A DNA stretch of 64,000 bases from JACCTU01 sp963809175 (GTDB taxonomy: Bacteria > Actinomycetota > Thermoleophilia > Gaiellales > Gaiellaceae), in the NCBI GenBank assembly GCA_963809175.1, contig CAWEIK010000001.1, forward strand, positions 372,001 to 436,000. Reading direction: 5' to 3'. A model generated the notes under the pieces. The model saw only the letters and a program-made list of their open reading frames with translations, was not told where the DNA came from and did not search any database. The position numbers were made by a program, and so were the translations under genes. This document shows, piece by piece, positions 46,578 through 56,786 of this stretch. Each line of letters begins with the position of its first letter. Within the stretch, counting starts at the first letter, position 1.

Positions 46578-47842
46578 GCCGTGGACACCTGCACCGGCGG
46601 GTGCGCGCGGATGCGGGCGAGCAGCACCGTCCACACCACCGCGAACACGATCGTCGACGCGAGCACGGCAAACGCCGCGCCGGTCGCGCCCCACTCGCGC
46701 CCGAGGACGACGAGCAGCGGGATGAGGACGATCGTCTCGATCCCGTGCGCGACGACGCGCAGGTTCGGCCGTCCGATCGAGATCGGGAGCGACTTGGTCC
46801 AGCCGTAGACGAGCTGGATCGCCGCCGGCGAGCAGCACGATCCGCGCCGCGTCGACCGCGTCCCCGTAGTCCGGCAGGAGCAAGTCGATGAGCCAGGGCA
46901 TCAACAACCAGAAGACCGGGACGGCGACGGCCATCAGCGCGGCGGCGCCGAGCGTGTAGCGCTTGACGCCGGCGAGCACCGCGTCGGGCCGCCCGCGCTC
47001 CCAGTGGCGCGTCTGCTCGGTCAGGAGAATCAACCGAACCGGGGAGCTGAGCGCGCCGAGCCCCTGCTGCGGAGCCTGCGCGGCGCGGAAGAGCCCGACC
47101 TGGTTCACGGTGCTGACGACGCCGAGCAGGATCTGCGCGATCCACGCGCGGACCGAGACGATCCCCGTGCCGAGACTCGACTGCAGGACGAAGGAGACGA
47201 TCTCCTTGCGATCGTCGCCGAGCGGAACTCGCCCCGCGCGCGGGAACCGCGACAACGCCATCAACCCCATGACGCCGAGCACGGCGGTCGCGACGACCTG
47301 CGCGAGGACGACGCGACCACGGTCTCGGTGACGCCGTACTGCGTCCCGACGACGATCGCGACCAGTCGCAGCGCCATCGACACGAAGAGGAAGAACGCGC
47401 GCACGTCGTAGCGGCCGCGAAGGAGCAGCGCCGCCGCCGCGGTGCCTTCGATCGAGTAGAGCAGCGGCAGCGGCGACGCGACGAGCAGCGGCACCGTCAG
47501 GTCGGTGTCGAAGAGCGCCTCGCTCGCCGGTGCGAGCGCGCAGATCAGTGCGCCCGCGACGAGCGCGCTCGCGCTCTTCAACCCGAACGCGAGCTGGAAC
47601 AGTCGGCGGAAGCGCCCCCAGTCGGCCGCCTCCGCGTAGCGGAACCCGTACTTGACGAGGGCCTCCTCGCTCGTGAGGTCGAGCAGCAACTGGAAGAGCG
47701 CGACCGTCGCCAGGACGAGGGCCAGTCGGCCGAAGTCCGCGATGCCGAGCACGTTCGCTGCGACGAGCGTCCCCGCGATCCCGAGCGCCGTGGCCCCGTA
47801 GCTCCCCAGCGCGGTCGCGAGCCGCCGGCGCAGGAGGTTCAT
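46574..47842 (-). CDS. Wzx-type polysaccharide flippase, two frame changes
   Basis: About 422 residues after correction, with about 12 helices. It starts MNLLRRRLATALGSYGATAL at ATG 47842. EEALVKYGFRYAEA and LLRGRYDVRAFFLFVSMALR are typical of oligosaccharide flippases. The frame changes near 47310 and near 46830; the last part (AIQLVYGWTKSLPISIGRPN) lies in the frame that ends at 46574. It is a second flippase in the window, distinct from the MurJ-like one at 25420-26892, and adjoins the Wzy-like gene. Confidence 0.8.
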
Positions 47843-47849
47843 GCGCCCC

Positions 47850-47855
47850 ACGGTA
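47850..47855 (-). promoter_or_regulatory. -10 box TACCGT for the flippase-GT4-deacetylase-GNAT operon
   Basis: TACCGT on the minus strand ends 7 bases before ATG 47842. This spacing supports ATG 47842 over GTG 47851 as the flippase start. Confidence 0.45.
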
Positions 47856-47876
47856 CTGAACGTTTGTGTTGGACTC

Positions 47877-49158
47877 GTGACAGTGCTGCGCCCCTATCCC
47901 GTCCTCTTCGCGCTCTGCGTGCCGCTCGTCTTCCTGCACGCGGACTATCAACCCTCGCTCAGCGTCTCGGTCGGCGGCAGTGACGCGACGTTGTTCCTCT
48001 CCGACGTCGCGGTGCTCGCGGCCGGCGCCGTCGGGCTCGCCGCCGGTCTGCGGCTCGGCTTCGCGCCGCTCCGGGCGGGTCGCGCGATCTGGATCGCGTC
48101 CGCGGTCTTCCTCGCGTTCGTCCTGGCGGGGACGGCGGTCGGCGCCGCGTCGATCGACGGCTATCCGCTCGCGGACAACCTGCTCACCGCGGCGAAGTTC
48201 GCCGAGTACTCGGTGCTCGCGCTGGCCGCGCCGCTCGCCGTCCGCGGCGCGCGGGAGCTCACGCCGCTGCTGGTCGCGCTCACCGCGTGGAGCACGGCCG
48301 CGACGTTCGGAGCGCTGCTGCAGTTCCTCGGGGTCGTCAACGAGTTCGAAGGCCGTCGGCCGGGCCAGCGCGAGCCGTCGTTCCTCGGGATCCACGACCT
48401 CGCCGCGCTCTCCGGCGCGACGCTCGCCGTGGGGCTGCTGGCGCTCGCGCTGGGCGAACGGCGGCGACTCGGCGTCGTCGCCGGGATCGCGGGCGGGCTC
48501 GGCGTGATCCTCTCCGGCGCGACCGCTGCCGTCGTGGGCGTCGCCGCCGCCGGCGCGGCCGCTTGGCTCCTCGGCCGCAGGCGCGCGCTCGCGATCGCCC
48601 TCGTCGTGGTCGTCGTCGCGGGCGGGACGATCGCGATCCGCACCGTCGACATGCGGCCGATCCTCGATGCGCTGCGGATCGACCGGCCGCGCGACGTGGC
48701 GACCGACCCCGAAGCGAGCTGGCAGCAGCGTGCGGCGCTCGCCTACATCGGCGGCCGGATCTTCCTCGACCACCCGCTGCTCGGCGCCGGCTGGCAGGGC
48801 TCCTCCGAGGCGGAGCGGTACGAGCCGTACCTCGCCGACGCGCGCGCCCGGTTCCCGGACCTGCCCGAGCGGGCGCTCCCCTCGCCGGAGCACGAGTGGG
48901 GCGTCCAGAACGCCTACGTCCAGGCGGCTGCCGACCTCGGCATCGGCGGCCTCGCGGCGTGGCTCGCGCTCTTCCTCGTCCCACTTGCGGTCGCCTGGCG
49001 GTCGGGCCCGCACGGCGGGCGTCCCTATCCTGTGGCTGCTCGTGAGCATGGGAATCTGGATCGGACTCGGTCTCGTGGCGGGGATCCCGCTCGTCGGCCT
49101 GACGTGGCTCTCGATCGGGCTCGCAGCGGCCTCGGCAGCCTGGCGTGAGCTCGTCTAG
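47877..49158 (+). CDS. O-antigen polymerase/ligase (Wzy/WaaL-like), frame change near the end
   Basis: About 427 residues with about 11 helices. The large outer loop contains the Wzy_C-like HPLLGAGWQGSS and, further on, VQNAYVQAAADLGIGGLAAW, with ALPSPEHEWG between them. This is the Wzy/ExoQ pattern of enzymes that join repeat units outside the membrane. The frame changes near 49020, and the last helix (LLVSMGIWIGLGLVAGIPLV) ends at the TAG at 49158. GTG 47877 is chosen over ATG 47841, which would overlap the divergent flippase start. Confidence 0.82.
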
Positions 49159-49859
49159 CCGGCCCGGCGAGGGCCGCCGGAACCCGCCGCGCGGCACGCC
49201 GACGTTCGCCCTGCTGAGACCGCTCTCGGACTGGATCCGCGCGGAGGCGGAGTCGTTCCACGCCGAGCGCGGGCCGTACCGCGTGCTCGACGTCGGCTGC
49301 GGCGTCAAGCCGTACTACCCCTGGTTCGAGCCGTACGTCTCCGAGTACGTCGGCCTCGACATCGGCGACAACCCGAACGCGGAGCTCGAGGGCACGATCG
49401 AGTCGATCCCGGCCGAGGACGCGAGCTTCGACCTCGTCCTCTGCACGCAGGTGCTCGAGCACTGCGACGACCCCGCGCAGGGGGTCCGCGAGCTGCGCCG
49501 CGTCACGAAGCCCGGCGGCCGCGTGCTGCTCTCGACGCACGGCGTGCAGGTCTACCACCCCTCCCCGAACGACCTGTGGCGCTGGACGCACGCGGGCCTC
49601 GAGCGCCTCTTCCTCACAAACGGCACATGGGAGAGCGTTAGCGTGCGCCCGGCGACCGGAACGACCTCCTCCCTCGCACTCTTGCTCTCCATCTACGTCG
49701 ATCTCGCCACCCGCCGCGCGCACGTCGGTGCCGCTCGGCCGGGTCGTCACGCGCGGCCTCCAGTCCGTCGCGGCCGCGGTCGACGCTCGCGCCGCGATCC
49801 TGCGCGAGCCCGGGCCGGGCACGCTGCACGCGAACTACCACGTGACGGCGGTCGTATGA
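49145..49859 (+). CDS. SAM methyltransferase, frameshifted near the C terminus
   Basis: About 238 residues from GTG 49145, overlapping the polymerase end by 14 bases. Landmarks are YRVLDVGCGVKPYYPWFEPY, YVGLDIGDNPNAEL, FDLVLCTQVLEHC and PGGRVLLSTHGVQVYHPSPN, a family common beside glycan genes. The frame changes near 49730; the last part (LHANYHVTAV) ends with the TGA at 49857-49859, which overlaps the next start. It probably methylates a sugar. Confidence 0.8.
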
Positions 49860-50806
49860 GCAGGCGCGTGCTCGTCACGGGCGGCGGCGGCTTCATCGGC
49901 TCGAACCTCGTGCGCGCGGCTGCTCGAGCGCGGCGACGACGTGCGCGTGCTCGACAACTTCTCCACCGGCAACCGGCGCGAACCTCGCCGACGTCGTCGA
50001 GGAGCTCGAGGTCGTCGAGGGCGAGCTGCGGAGCTACGAGCGCGTGCACAACGCGATGCGCGGCGTCGAGGTCGTCTTCCACCACGGCGCGCTCGGCTCC
50101 GTGCCGCGCTCGGTGCAGGACCCGCTGACGACGAGCGCCGTCAACGTCGAGGGCACGCTGAACGTCCTGCTCGCCGCGCGCGACGAGGGCGTGCGGCGCG
50201 TGTCTTCGCGTCGTCGCTCGTCGGTCTACGGCAACACGCGGCGACGCTGCCGCGCGACCGAGGACGCAGCGCCCGACCCGATCTCGCCGTACGGCGTCTC
50301 GAAGCTCGCCGCCGAGCGCTACTGCGTGTCGCTTCGCGCGCGTCTACGGGCTCGAGACGGTCGTGCTCCGCTACTTCAACGTCTTCGGCCCGCGGCAGAG
50401 CCCGACCTCGCAGTACGCCGCCGTCGTGCCGCTCTTCATCACCGCGATCGACGCGGGCGAGCCCGTCACGATCTACGGCGACGGCGAGCAGTCGCGCGAC
50501 TTCACGTACGTCGACAACGTCGTCGACGCGAACACCCGCGCAGCCGAGGCGCCCGAGGCGCATCGGGCGCATCTATCAACGTCGCCACCGGCGACGCCGC
50601 GCGAGCGTCAACGCGCTCGCCGACGCGATCGGCGAGGTGCTCGGCAAGCCCGTCGAGAAGGAGTACCTCCCGCCGCGCACCGGCGACATCCGCGACTCGT
50701 GGGCCGACGTCGCGGCCGCGCGCGACGCCTGCTCGGCTGGGAGCCGCAGATCGGCCTCGAGGACGGACTGCGCCTGACCGCCGAAGCGTTCCTCGCGCGT
50801 GCCTGA
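49856..50806 (+). CDS. WbpP-like UDP-N-acetylhexosamine 4-epimerase, many frame changes
   Basis: Starts MSRRVLVTGGGGFIGSNLVR at ATG 49856. The frame changes at least five times in 950 bases. When joined, the parts give VRVLDNFSTGNR, HHGALGSVPRSVQDPLTTSA, PYGVSKLAAERYC with Tyr-Lys, LRYFNVFGPRQSPTSQYAAV and GDGEQSRDFTYVDN. GALGSVPRS is characteristic of WbpP and related enzymes converting UDP-GlcNAc to UDP-GalNAc. Reading-frame breaks look like sequence errors because conserved motifs persist. Confidence 0.75.
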
Positions 50807-51978
50807 CGAGCGGACGAGGTCCTGCGCGTGATCGCCCGCCTGAACATGGGCGGGCCTGCGCTGCACGTCGCGTACCTCTCGGCCGGGCTGCGAGGAGCGC
50901 GGCTACGAGACGACGCTCGTCGCGGGAAGCCTCGCGCGCGGCGAGGACTCGATGGCGTTCGTCGCCGACGAGCTCGGCGTGAAGGTCGTAGCGGCTGCCG
51001 GGCCTTCGGCGCGACATCTCGCCGCTCCGCGACCTGGTCGCGGTCTTCCGGCTCGCGCAGCTGATCAGGCGCGAGCGGCCGCACGATCCTGCACACGCAC
51101 ACCGCGAAGGCCGGCGCGGTCGGGCGCCTGGCGGCGCTCGCCTCGGGCGACGCGCGCCCGCCGATCGTCGTGCACACGTTCCACGGCCACGTGCTGCGCG
51201 GCTACTTCGGGCCGCTCGCGCACGCTCGGCTTCCGCCTGCTCGAGCGCTGGCTCGCACGCGGCGACGACCGCGCTCGTCGCGGTCAGCCCCGAGGTGCGC
51301 GACGACCTCGTCGCGGCTCGGCGTCGCGCCGCGCGAGAAGTTCACCGTCGTCCGGCTCGGGATCGAGCTCGAGGAACGGCTGGGCGGCCGGAACGGCCGC
51401 GACGAGACGCGGCGCGTGCTCGGCATCCCGCCCGAGCGGTTCACGGTCGGCTGGATCGGCCGCATGACGGGCGTCAAGCGCACGGGCGACGTGCTGCTCG
51501 CCTTCAAGGAGCTGCGCGAGCGCGGCGTCGACGCGTGCCTCTGCATGGTCGGCGACGGCCCCGACCGCGACCAGGTCGAGCAGCGCGCGCACGACCTCGG
51601 GATCATGCGCGACACGCTCTTCCTCGGCTACCAGGAGGACGTCGCCCCCTTCTACGCCGCGTTCGACGCGATGATCCTCCCGTCCGGCGAACGAGGGGAC
51701 GCCGGTCAGCGCGATCGAGGCGCTGGCCGCCGGGCGGCCGGTCGTCGCGACGCGGGTCGGCGGCGTCCCCGACGTCGTCCGCGACGGCGAGGACGGCTTC
51801 CTCGTCGAGCTCGGCGACGTCGACGAGCTCGCGGGTGCGCCTCGTGCGGCTCGCCGAGGATCCCGAGCTGCGCGGGCGGATGGGCGAGGCCGGCCGGGCG
51901 CGCGTGCTCCCGCGCTACGCCGTCCAGCGGCTCGTCGACGACGTCGACCGGCTCTACCGCTCGCTGCTCGCCGCGTGA
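50799..51978 (+). CDS. GT4 glycosyltransferase, many frame changes
   Basis: GTG 50799 starts VPDERT, and after a shift VIARLNMGGPALHVAYLSAG. At least five indels follow before 51300. The rest is mostly continuous: FTVVRLGIELEERLGG, VGWIGRMTGVKRTGDVLLAF and LCMVGDGPDRDQVEQRA, then FYAAFDAMILPS, then a shift near 51700 before RMGEAGRARVLPRYAV. The GT-B fold and the mannosyl/rhamnosyl-type loops are clear. About 393 residues after correction. Confidence 0.78.
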
Positions 51979-52418
51979 CGCCTCGCGTCGTCGCGGTGTG
52001 GGCCTGCGTCGCGCTCGCGCTGCTCTCGAGCGCGCTGACGCTGCCCGACACCTGGCGCTGGCTCTCCGACCAGCGCGCCGACCTCGAGGAGCTCACGCCC
52101 GCGGACCGCATCCAGGCGCCCGGCTTCAACAACCGCCTGCCCGTCGGCGGCTTCGACCTCTTCCGCGCGAACGTCCGCCGCGGCGACAAGGTCTTCGTGC
52201 TCGCGCGCCCCGGGACGACGGTCCGCGGCGTCGACTTCCCGACCGGCGCGCGGACGTTCGCGCGCTACTACCTCCTGCCGGCGATCGTGGTCGACGGGCT
52301 CGAGGACGCGACGGTCGTCGTCGGGATCGGCCTCGACCCGCGAGAGCTCGGGCTCCGCTACCGGAGCGAGCAGCGCGAGCCTCCCTTCTACGTCGCGCGC
52401 ATCAGGGATCCGTCGTGA
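51975..52418 (+). CDS. Small membrane-anchored protein paired with the next GT-C gene
   Basis: 147 residues, intact, from GTG 51975 in a GTGA overlap. Residues 1-25 are a signal anchor (VVAVWACVALALLSSAL). The outer part has GFNNRLPVGGFDLFRANV, RRGDKVFVLARPG and FARYYLLPAIVVDGLEDATV. It aligns in layout with the 30647-30995 protein (LYLSRQLPVLDI). Both overlap the start of a GT-C gene. No known domain; a periplasmic partner of the transferase is inferred. Confidence 0.68.
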   Translation: MTPRVVAVWACVALALLSSALTLPDTWRWLSDQRADLEELTPADRIQAPGFNNRLPVGGFDLFRANVRRGDKVFVLARPGTTVRGVDFPTGARTFARYYLLPAIVVDGLEDATVVVGIGLDPRELGLRYRSEQREPPFYVARIRDPS

Positions 52419-53770
52419 CCGGGCTCCTGCTCGCGAACGCGCTCTACTTCGCGATCGGCACCGGCCTGCTGCCGTTGCTTCGCATCGCGCCGGACCGGGC
52501 GTCGCTCGTCGCGCGCCTCCCGCTCGCGTATCCCGTCGGGGTCGCGGCGACCGGGATCCTCGCCGCACATCTCGCGCTGATCGACGTGCCGGTCGGGCTG
52601 GTCGAGCTCGTGGTGCTCGCGGCGGTCGTCCTCTTCTTCGGGCTCCGGCGGGCGCGCGGGGCGACCGCAAGTAACACAGTGTTACTTGCCGAGCCGCGCT
52701 GGAGCAGGTGGGTCGGCGCGGGCACACTCGCGGTCGCGCTGGTGCTCCTCGCGCACGCGTGGGGAACGTACGCGATCCGCCCGCTGCTCGAGTGGGACGG
52801 CTGGGCGATCTGGGGGACGAAGTCGCGCGCGCTCTACGAGTTCGGCGGTGCGACCGGGCCTGTCTTCACGAGCGACGTCTACCTCCCGCTGCAGCATCCG
52901 CTGCTGCTGCCGTCGCTCGACGCGATCGACTTCCGCGCGATGGGCACGTACGACCCGACGCTCGTGCACGTGCAGCTCGCGCTGCTTGCGTTTGGCTTCC
53001 TGCTCGGCTTCGTCTCGCTGCTGCGCGACCGCGTGCCGCTCGCGCTCATCGGTGCGTCGGCGCTCGCCGTGCTGAGCGCAGAGCCGGTGCTGAAGCAGCT
53101 CTCGACCGGCCTCGCCGACGTCCCGCTCGCGTTCTTCGTCGCGCTCGGGTTGCTCGGCACGGGCCGCTGGCTGGCTTCCGGGGAGCGCTGGGCGCTCGTC
53201 GCCGGGACGCTCTTCCTCGGCGCAGCGACGCTGACGAAGAGCGAAGGCCTCTTCTTCGCGCTCGCGGCGCTGCTCGCCCTCGCCCCGTTCGCGGGGGGCC
53301 GGCGCCGAGAGCTCGGGGTCGCCGCCGGCGCGGTGGTCGCGATCGTGCTGCCCTGGCGGCTGTTCGTCTCGCTGCGCGACCTGCCGATCGTCGAGTACCG
53401 CTTCCGCGACGCCGTGTCGCCCGCGTACCTGTCCGACCATGCGGACCGCGTCGGGCCTGCGGTCCGCGGCCTCGGCGGCGAGCTGCTCTCGGGCGACTGG
53501 GGACTGCTCGTGCCGCTCTTCCTCGTCGCGGTCGTCGCCGCAGTGCTGGCCGGCCGCTACGCGCTCGCGGGCTTCGCCGTCCTGTGGACCGCGCTCGCGT
53601 TCGGCGGGCTCGTGCTCGTGTACTGGATCTCGACGATCCCGATCGACCTCGCGCTCGTCTGGTCGGGGGACCGGACGATCATCACGGTGGTGATCGGCGC
53701 AGCCGCGCTCGCGCCGCTCCTGGCGGGAGCTGCCTGGTCTACCCGCGGGGGAGCAGGCGAAACACGTTGA
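52415..53770 (+). CDS. GT-C-type membrane glycosyltransferase
   Basis: 451 residues from GTG 52415, with about 11 helices. LLEWDGWAIWGTKSRALYEF in the first outer loop holds the acidic residues. DVYLPLQHPLLLPSLDAIDF, STGLADVPLAFFVALGLLG and TLTKSEGLFFALAAL match its paralogue at 30992-32296. It probably takes a polyprenyl-phosphate sugar and transfers it outside the membrane. A 23-base perfect palindrome (52667-52689) lies in its coding region, between helices. Its 3' end overlaps the convergent hydrolase by 32 bases. Confidence 0.72.
   Translation: MTGLLLANALYFAIGTGLLPLLRIAPDRASLVARLPLAYPVGVAATGILAAHLALIDVPVGLVELVVLAAVVLFFGLRRARGATASNTVLLAEPRWSRWVGAGTLAVALVLLAHAWGTYAIRPLLEWDGWAIWGTKSRALYEFGGATGPVFTSDVYLPLQHPLLLPSLDAIDFRAMGTYDPTLVHVQLALLAFGFLLGFVSLLRDRVPLALIGASALAVLSAEPVLKQLSTGLADVPLAFFVALGLLGTGRWLASGERWALVAGTLFLGAATLTKSEGLFFALAALLALAPFAGGRRRELGVAAGAVVAIVLPWRLFVSLRDLPIVEYRFRDAVSPAYLSDHADRVGPAVRGLGGELLSGDWGLLVPLFLVAVVAAVLAGRYALAGFAVLWTALAFGGLVLVYWISTIPIDLALVWSGDRTIITVVIGAAALAPLLAGAAWSTRGGAGETR
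52667..52689. repeat. Perfect 23-bp AT-rich palindrome inside a GT-C gene
   Basis: GCAAGTAACAC (52667-52677), A, GTGTTACTTGC (52679-52689). The arms are exact reverse complements and AT-richer than the surroundings. The form is that of a dimeric repressor operator (TetR or similar) but no regulator gene is in the window. Confidence 0.7.
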
Positions 53771-54861
53771 ACGCGGGCTTCTTCTGGCCGGTGCGCGTCA
53801 GGAGGCCCGATTGCCAGCCGCCGAGCCGCGGCTCGTCGCGCAGCAGGAACCAGAGCATCATGTCGATCCGCGGGTTCTTGCGCGCGATCGCGTAGGCCTG
53901 CTTCATGTACGCCGCCTGCTGGGCGTACGAGACGCCGAAGGCGCGGTCGGGCGGGTTCGTCTGGTAGCCGTACTCGGTGATCCAGAGCCGCTTGTTGCCC
54001 CAGAGCCGCGTCAGCTGGACGATCAGCGTGTTGATGTTCCCCATCGTCACCGCCGTCGACGAGGGGTTTGTCGTCGGCGTCTCGGTCTTGCGGCCGTAGT
54101 ACGGGTGGTGGGCGTACGCGTCGAACTTGCGCAGGCCGGCGGTGTGCAACGCCCGCATGAACGCGAGCGGCGAGATCGTCGGCCTGGACGAGGTCGGTGA
54201 GTTGTTTCCGCGCGGCGCGGTTGCCCCGCACGCGACCCGCTCGCCCCTGATCAGCGTCCGGTGCACGCCGCCGTAGATCGCATTGCAGATCTTGGTGTAG
54301 TCGATCGGGCTCTGCATCACCCAGCGTCCGCCGACACGGCGGTACTGAGTCTTGAGCCCGATCGAGAGGTTGGGCTCGTTCCACGCCATCCAGAGCTTCA
54401 CGGCGGGAAGCGCGCGTCCGTCCGAGGCCGGGTAGAGCCCGCTGTAGCGCTTGGCGGCCGCGTAGGCGAAGTTGTTCAGGTCGGCGATCGCACGCGGCGG
54501 GACGTTCAGCCCGGCGCCGCGGTTCGCCCAGCTCGGCGTCCCGTAGATCGAGAAGAGGATCCGGATCTTGTGCTGGGCCGCGTAGTTGACGGTCCGGTCG
54601 TAGAGCGTCCAGTCGTACGCAGGATCGGCAGGGTCGGTCGCGCGTGTGGGCCGACGGTCGGCGACGCCGATGCGGCCGCCCCAGTAGAGGTTGACGCGGA
54701 GCACCTGCGTGCGCGCCTGCTCCATCAGCGGAAAGACCGAGGTCGGCTCGTCGTAGAGCGCGGCCTCGTCGAGGAGCCCGACGAGCATCCCGCGCGCTGC
54801 ACCGGCCGTGGGCACGCAAAGCAGGGCGACGGCGAGCGCCGCCACCATGACGCGGAGGCTT

Positions 54862-54869
<8 letters not shown>
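53739..54869 (-). CDS. Secreted glycoside hydrolase, GH39/GH5-like
   Basis: 376 residues with a signal peptide (residues 1-24, MVAALAVALLCVPTAGA). A TIM-barrel hydrolase: VLRVNLYWGGRIG, IRILFSIYGTPSWANRG, WMAWNEPNL with the likely acid/base Glu and RLWITEYGYQTNP with the likely nucleophile Glu. These are the clan GH-A positions on strands 4 and 7. Secreted, so it may trim or recycle the surface glycan or attack external polysaccharide. It follows the UXS gene with an 8-base overlap. Confidence 0.8.
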
Positions 54870-55812
<943 letters not shown>

Positions 55813-55819
55813 CGCGCGG

Positions 55820-55825
55820 ATGATA
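55820..55825 (-). promoter_or_regulatory. -10 box TATCAT for the UXS-hydrolase unit
   Basis: TATCAT on the minus strand ends 7 bases before ATG 55812, next to the palindrome ATACGTAT. Confidence 0.5.
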
Positions 55826-55914
55826 CGTATGGGTCCACGATGCCAGGCCCGCTCTTACGAACTCCTTACCCTCGTTCGAGGGATGAAGAAGCCCGGAACT
55901 CACCCGAAAGGGGG

Positions 55915-55942
55915 GTTGTCCTTCCCCTGGATCGGGGACAAC
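55915..55942. repeat. Inverted repeat in the protease leader
   Basis: GTTGTCC (55915-55921) and GGACAAC (55936-55942) bracket a 14-base loop, ending 8 bases before the protease ATG. It could form a hairpin in the leader or bind a regulator. Confidence 0.35.
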
Positions 55943-55950
55943 TTGTACCC

Positions 55951-56733
55951 ATGGCGTCTCTGCGGACACTGTGGATCTCTCTTTTGGCTGCTCTCATGCT
56001 GGCGGCCGCCCCGACCGCCTCGGCGATCGTGGACGGAAGCGACGACACGGAGCGCGACTACGTGGTCTTCGTCGGCCAGCAGGTGCAGCTCCCGAACGGC
56101 GCGTGGGTCAACGGGAGCGCCTGCAGCGGCGTCCTCGTGGCGCCCACGATCGTCCTCACGGCAGCGCACTGCACGCTCGGGCCTCCGCCCTCCTTCCCCC
56201 AGCGCGCGGTCGTGCGCCAGGGCGAGAGCATCTTCGCCCCGGAGGCTGCGGCCCTCGGCACCTACAACGTGCACTCGGGCTTCTGCATCGGCTGCGCCGG
56301 CGCGCCGGAGGGCTTCGCGAACAACGACCTCGCGGTCGTCGTCCTCTCCAGCCCGCTCCCCGGCCCGTACGCGAACCTTCCGAAGCTCGGCTTCACGGAG
56401 AAGCACTTCGAGAAGAAGGAGAAGAAGCTCCTCGCGGCAGGGTATGGCCTCTCATCGCCCGACGGCACGGGCCTCGGCACTCGTCGCTCGGCTCAGGCCG
56501 GCGCGGTCATCGCGTCGAACGCCCCGAACTTCCTGCTCCTCCCGATGCCCAGCAAGAAGAAGTACGGCACGGTCTGCGCAGGTGACTCGGGCGGTGCGGC
56601 GCTCGTCGGCGACACGCTCGTGGCGGTCCACTCGATCGGCGACGACGCGTGCGGCGGCCCGAGCTACGCCTACCGGCTCGACACGCCGGACGCGCAGAGC
56701 TTCCTCTCGAAGTACCTCGACGTCCGCGGGTAA
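55951..56733 (+). CDS. Secreted trypsin-like serine protease
   Basis: 260 residues, S1 family. The signal peptide is about residues 1-25 (LLAALMLAAAPTASA), and the mature protein begins IVDGSDDTERDYVVF, close to the activated N terminus of trypsin-like enzymes. The triad is visible: His in VLTAAHCT, Asp in NNDLAVVVL and Ser in AGDSGGAAL. Four Cys residues could pair. ATG 55951 is used. It stands alone, with a leader containing an inverted repeat and a hairpin downstream. Substrate unknown. Confidence 0.88.
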   Translation: MASLRTLWISLLAALMLAAAPTASAIVDGSDDTERDYVVFVGQQVQLPNGAWVNGSACSGVLVAPTIVLTAAHCTLGPPPSFPQRAVVRQGESIFAPEAAALGTYNVHSGFCIGCAGAPEGFANNDLAVVVLSSPLPGPYANLPKLGFTEKHFEKKEKKLLAAGYGLSSPDGTGLGTRRSAQAGAVIASNAPNFLLLPMPSKKKYGTVCAGDSGGAALVGDTLVAVHSIGDDACGGPSYAYRLDTPDAQSFLSKYLDVRG

Positions 56734-56734
56734 A

Positions 56735-56761
56735 GAGAAGGCCCCTTGACGGGGCCCTCTC
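56735..56761. terminator. GC-rich hairpin between convergent genes
   Basis: GAGA-A-GGCCCC-TTGAC-GGGGCC-C-TCTC forms a stem of 6 pairs extended by 4 past one mismatch. It sits one base after the protease stop and faces the end of the next minus gene. No long T tract. Terminator function in both directions is inferred. Confidence 0.6.
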
Positions 56762-56786
56762 GATGACGTCGTAGCGTGCTTGTCGG

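Noticed and set aside
49856..51978. Calling the epimerase and GT4 pseudogenes
   Set aside because: Motifs are conserved across the breaks and breaks cluster in CG repeats; sequence error is simpler.
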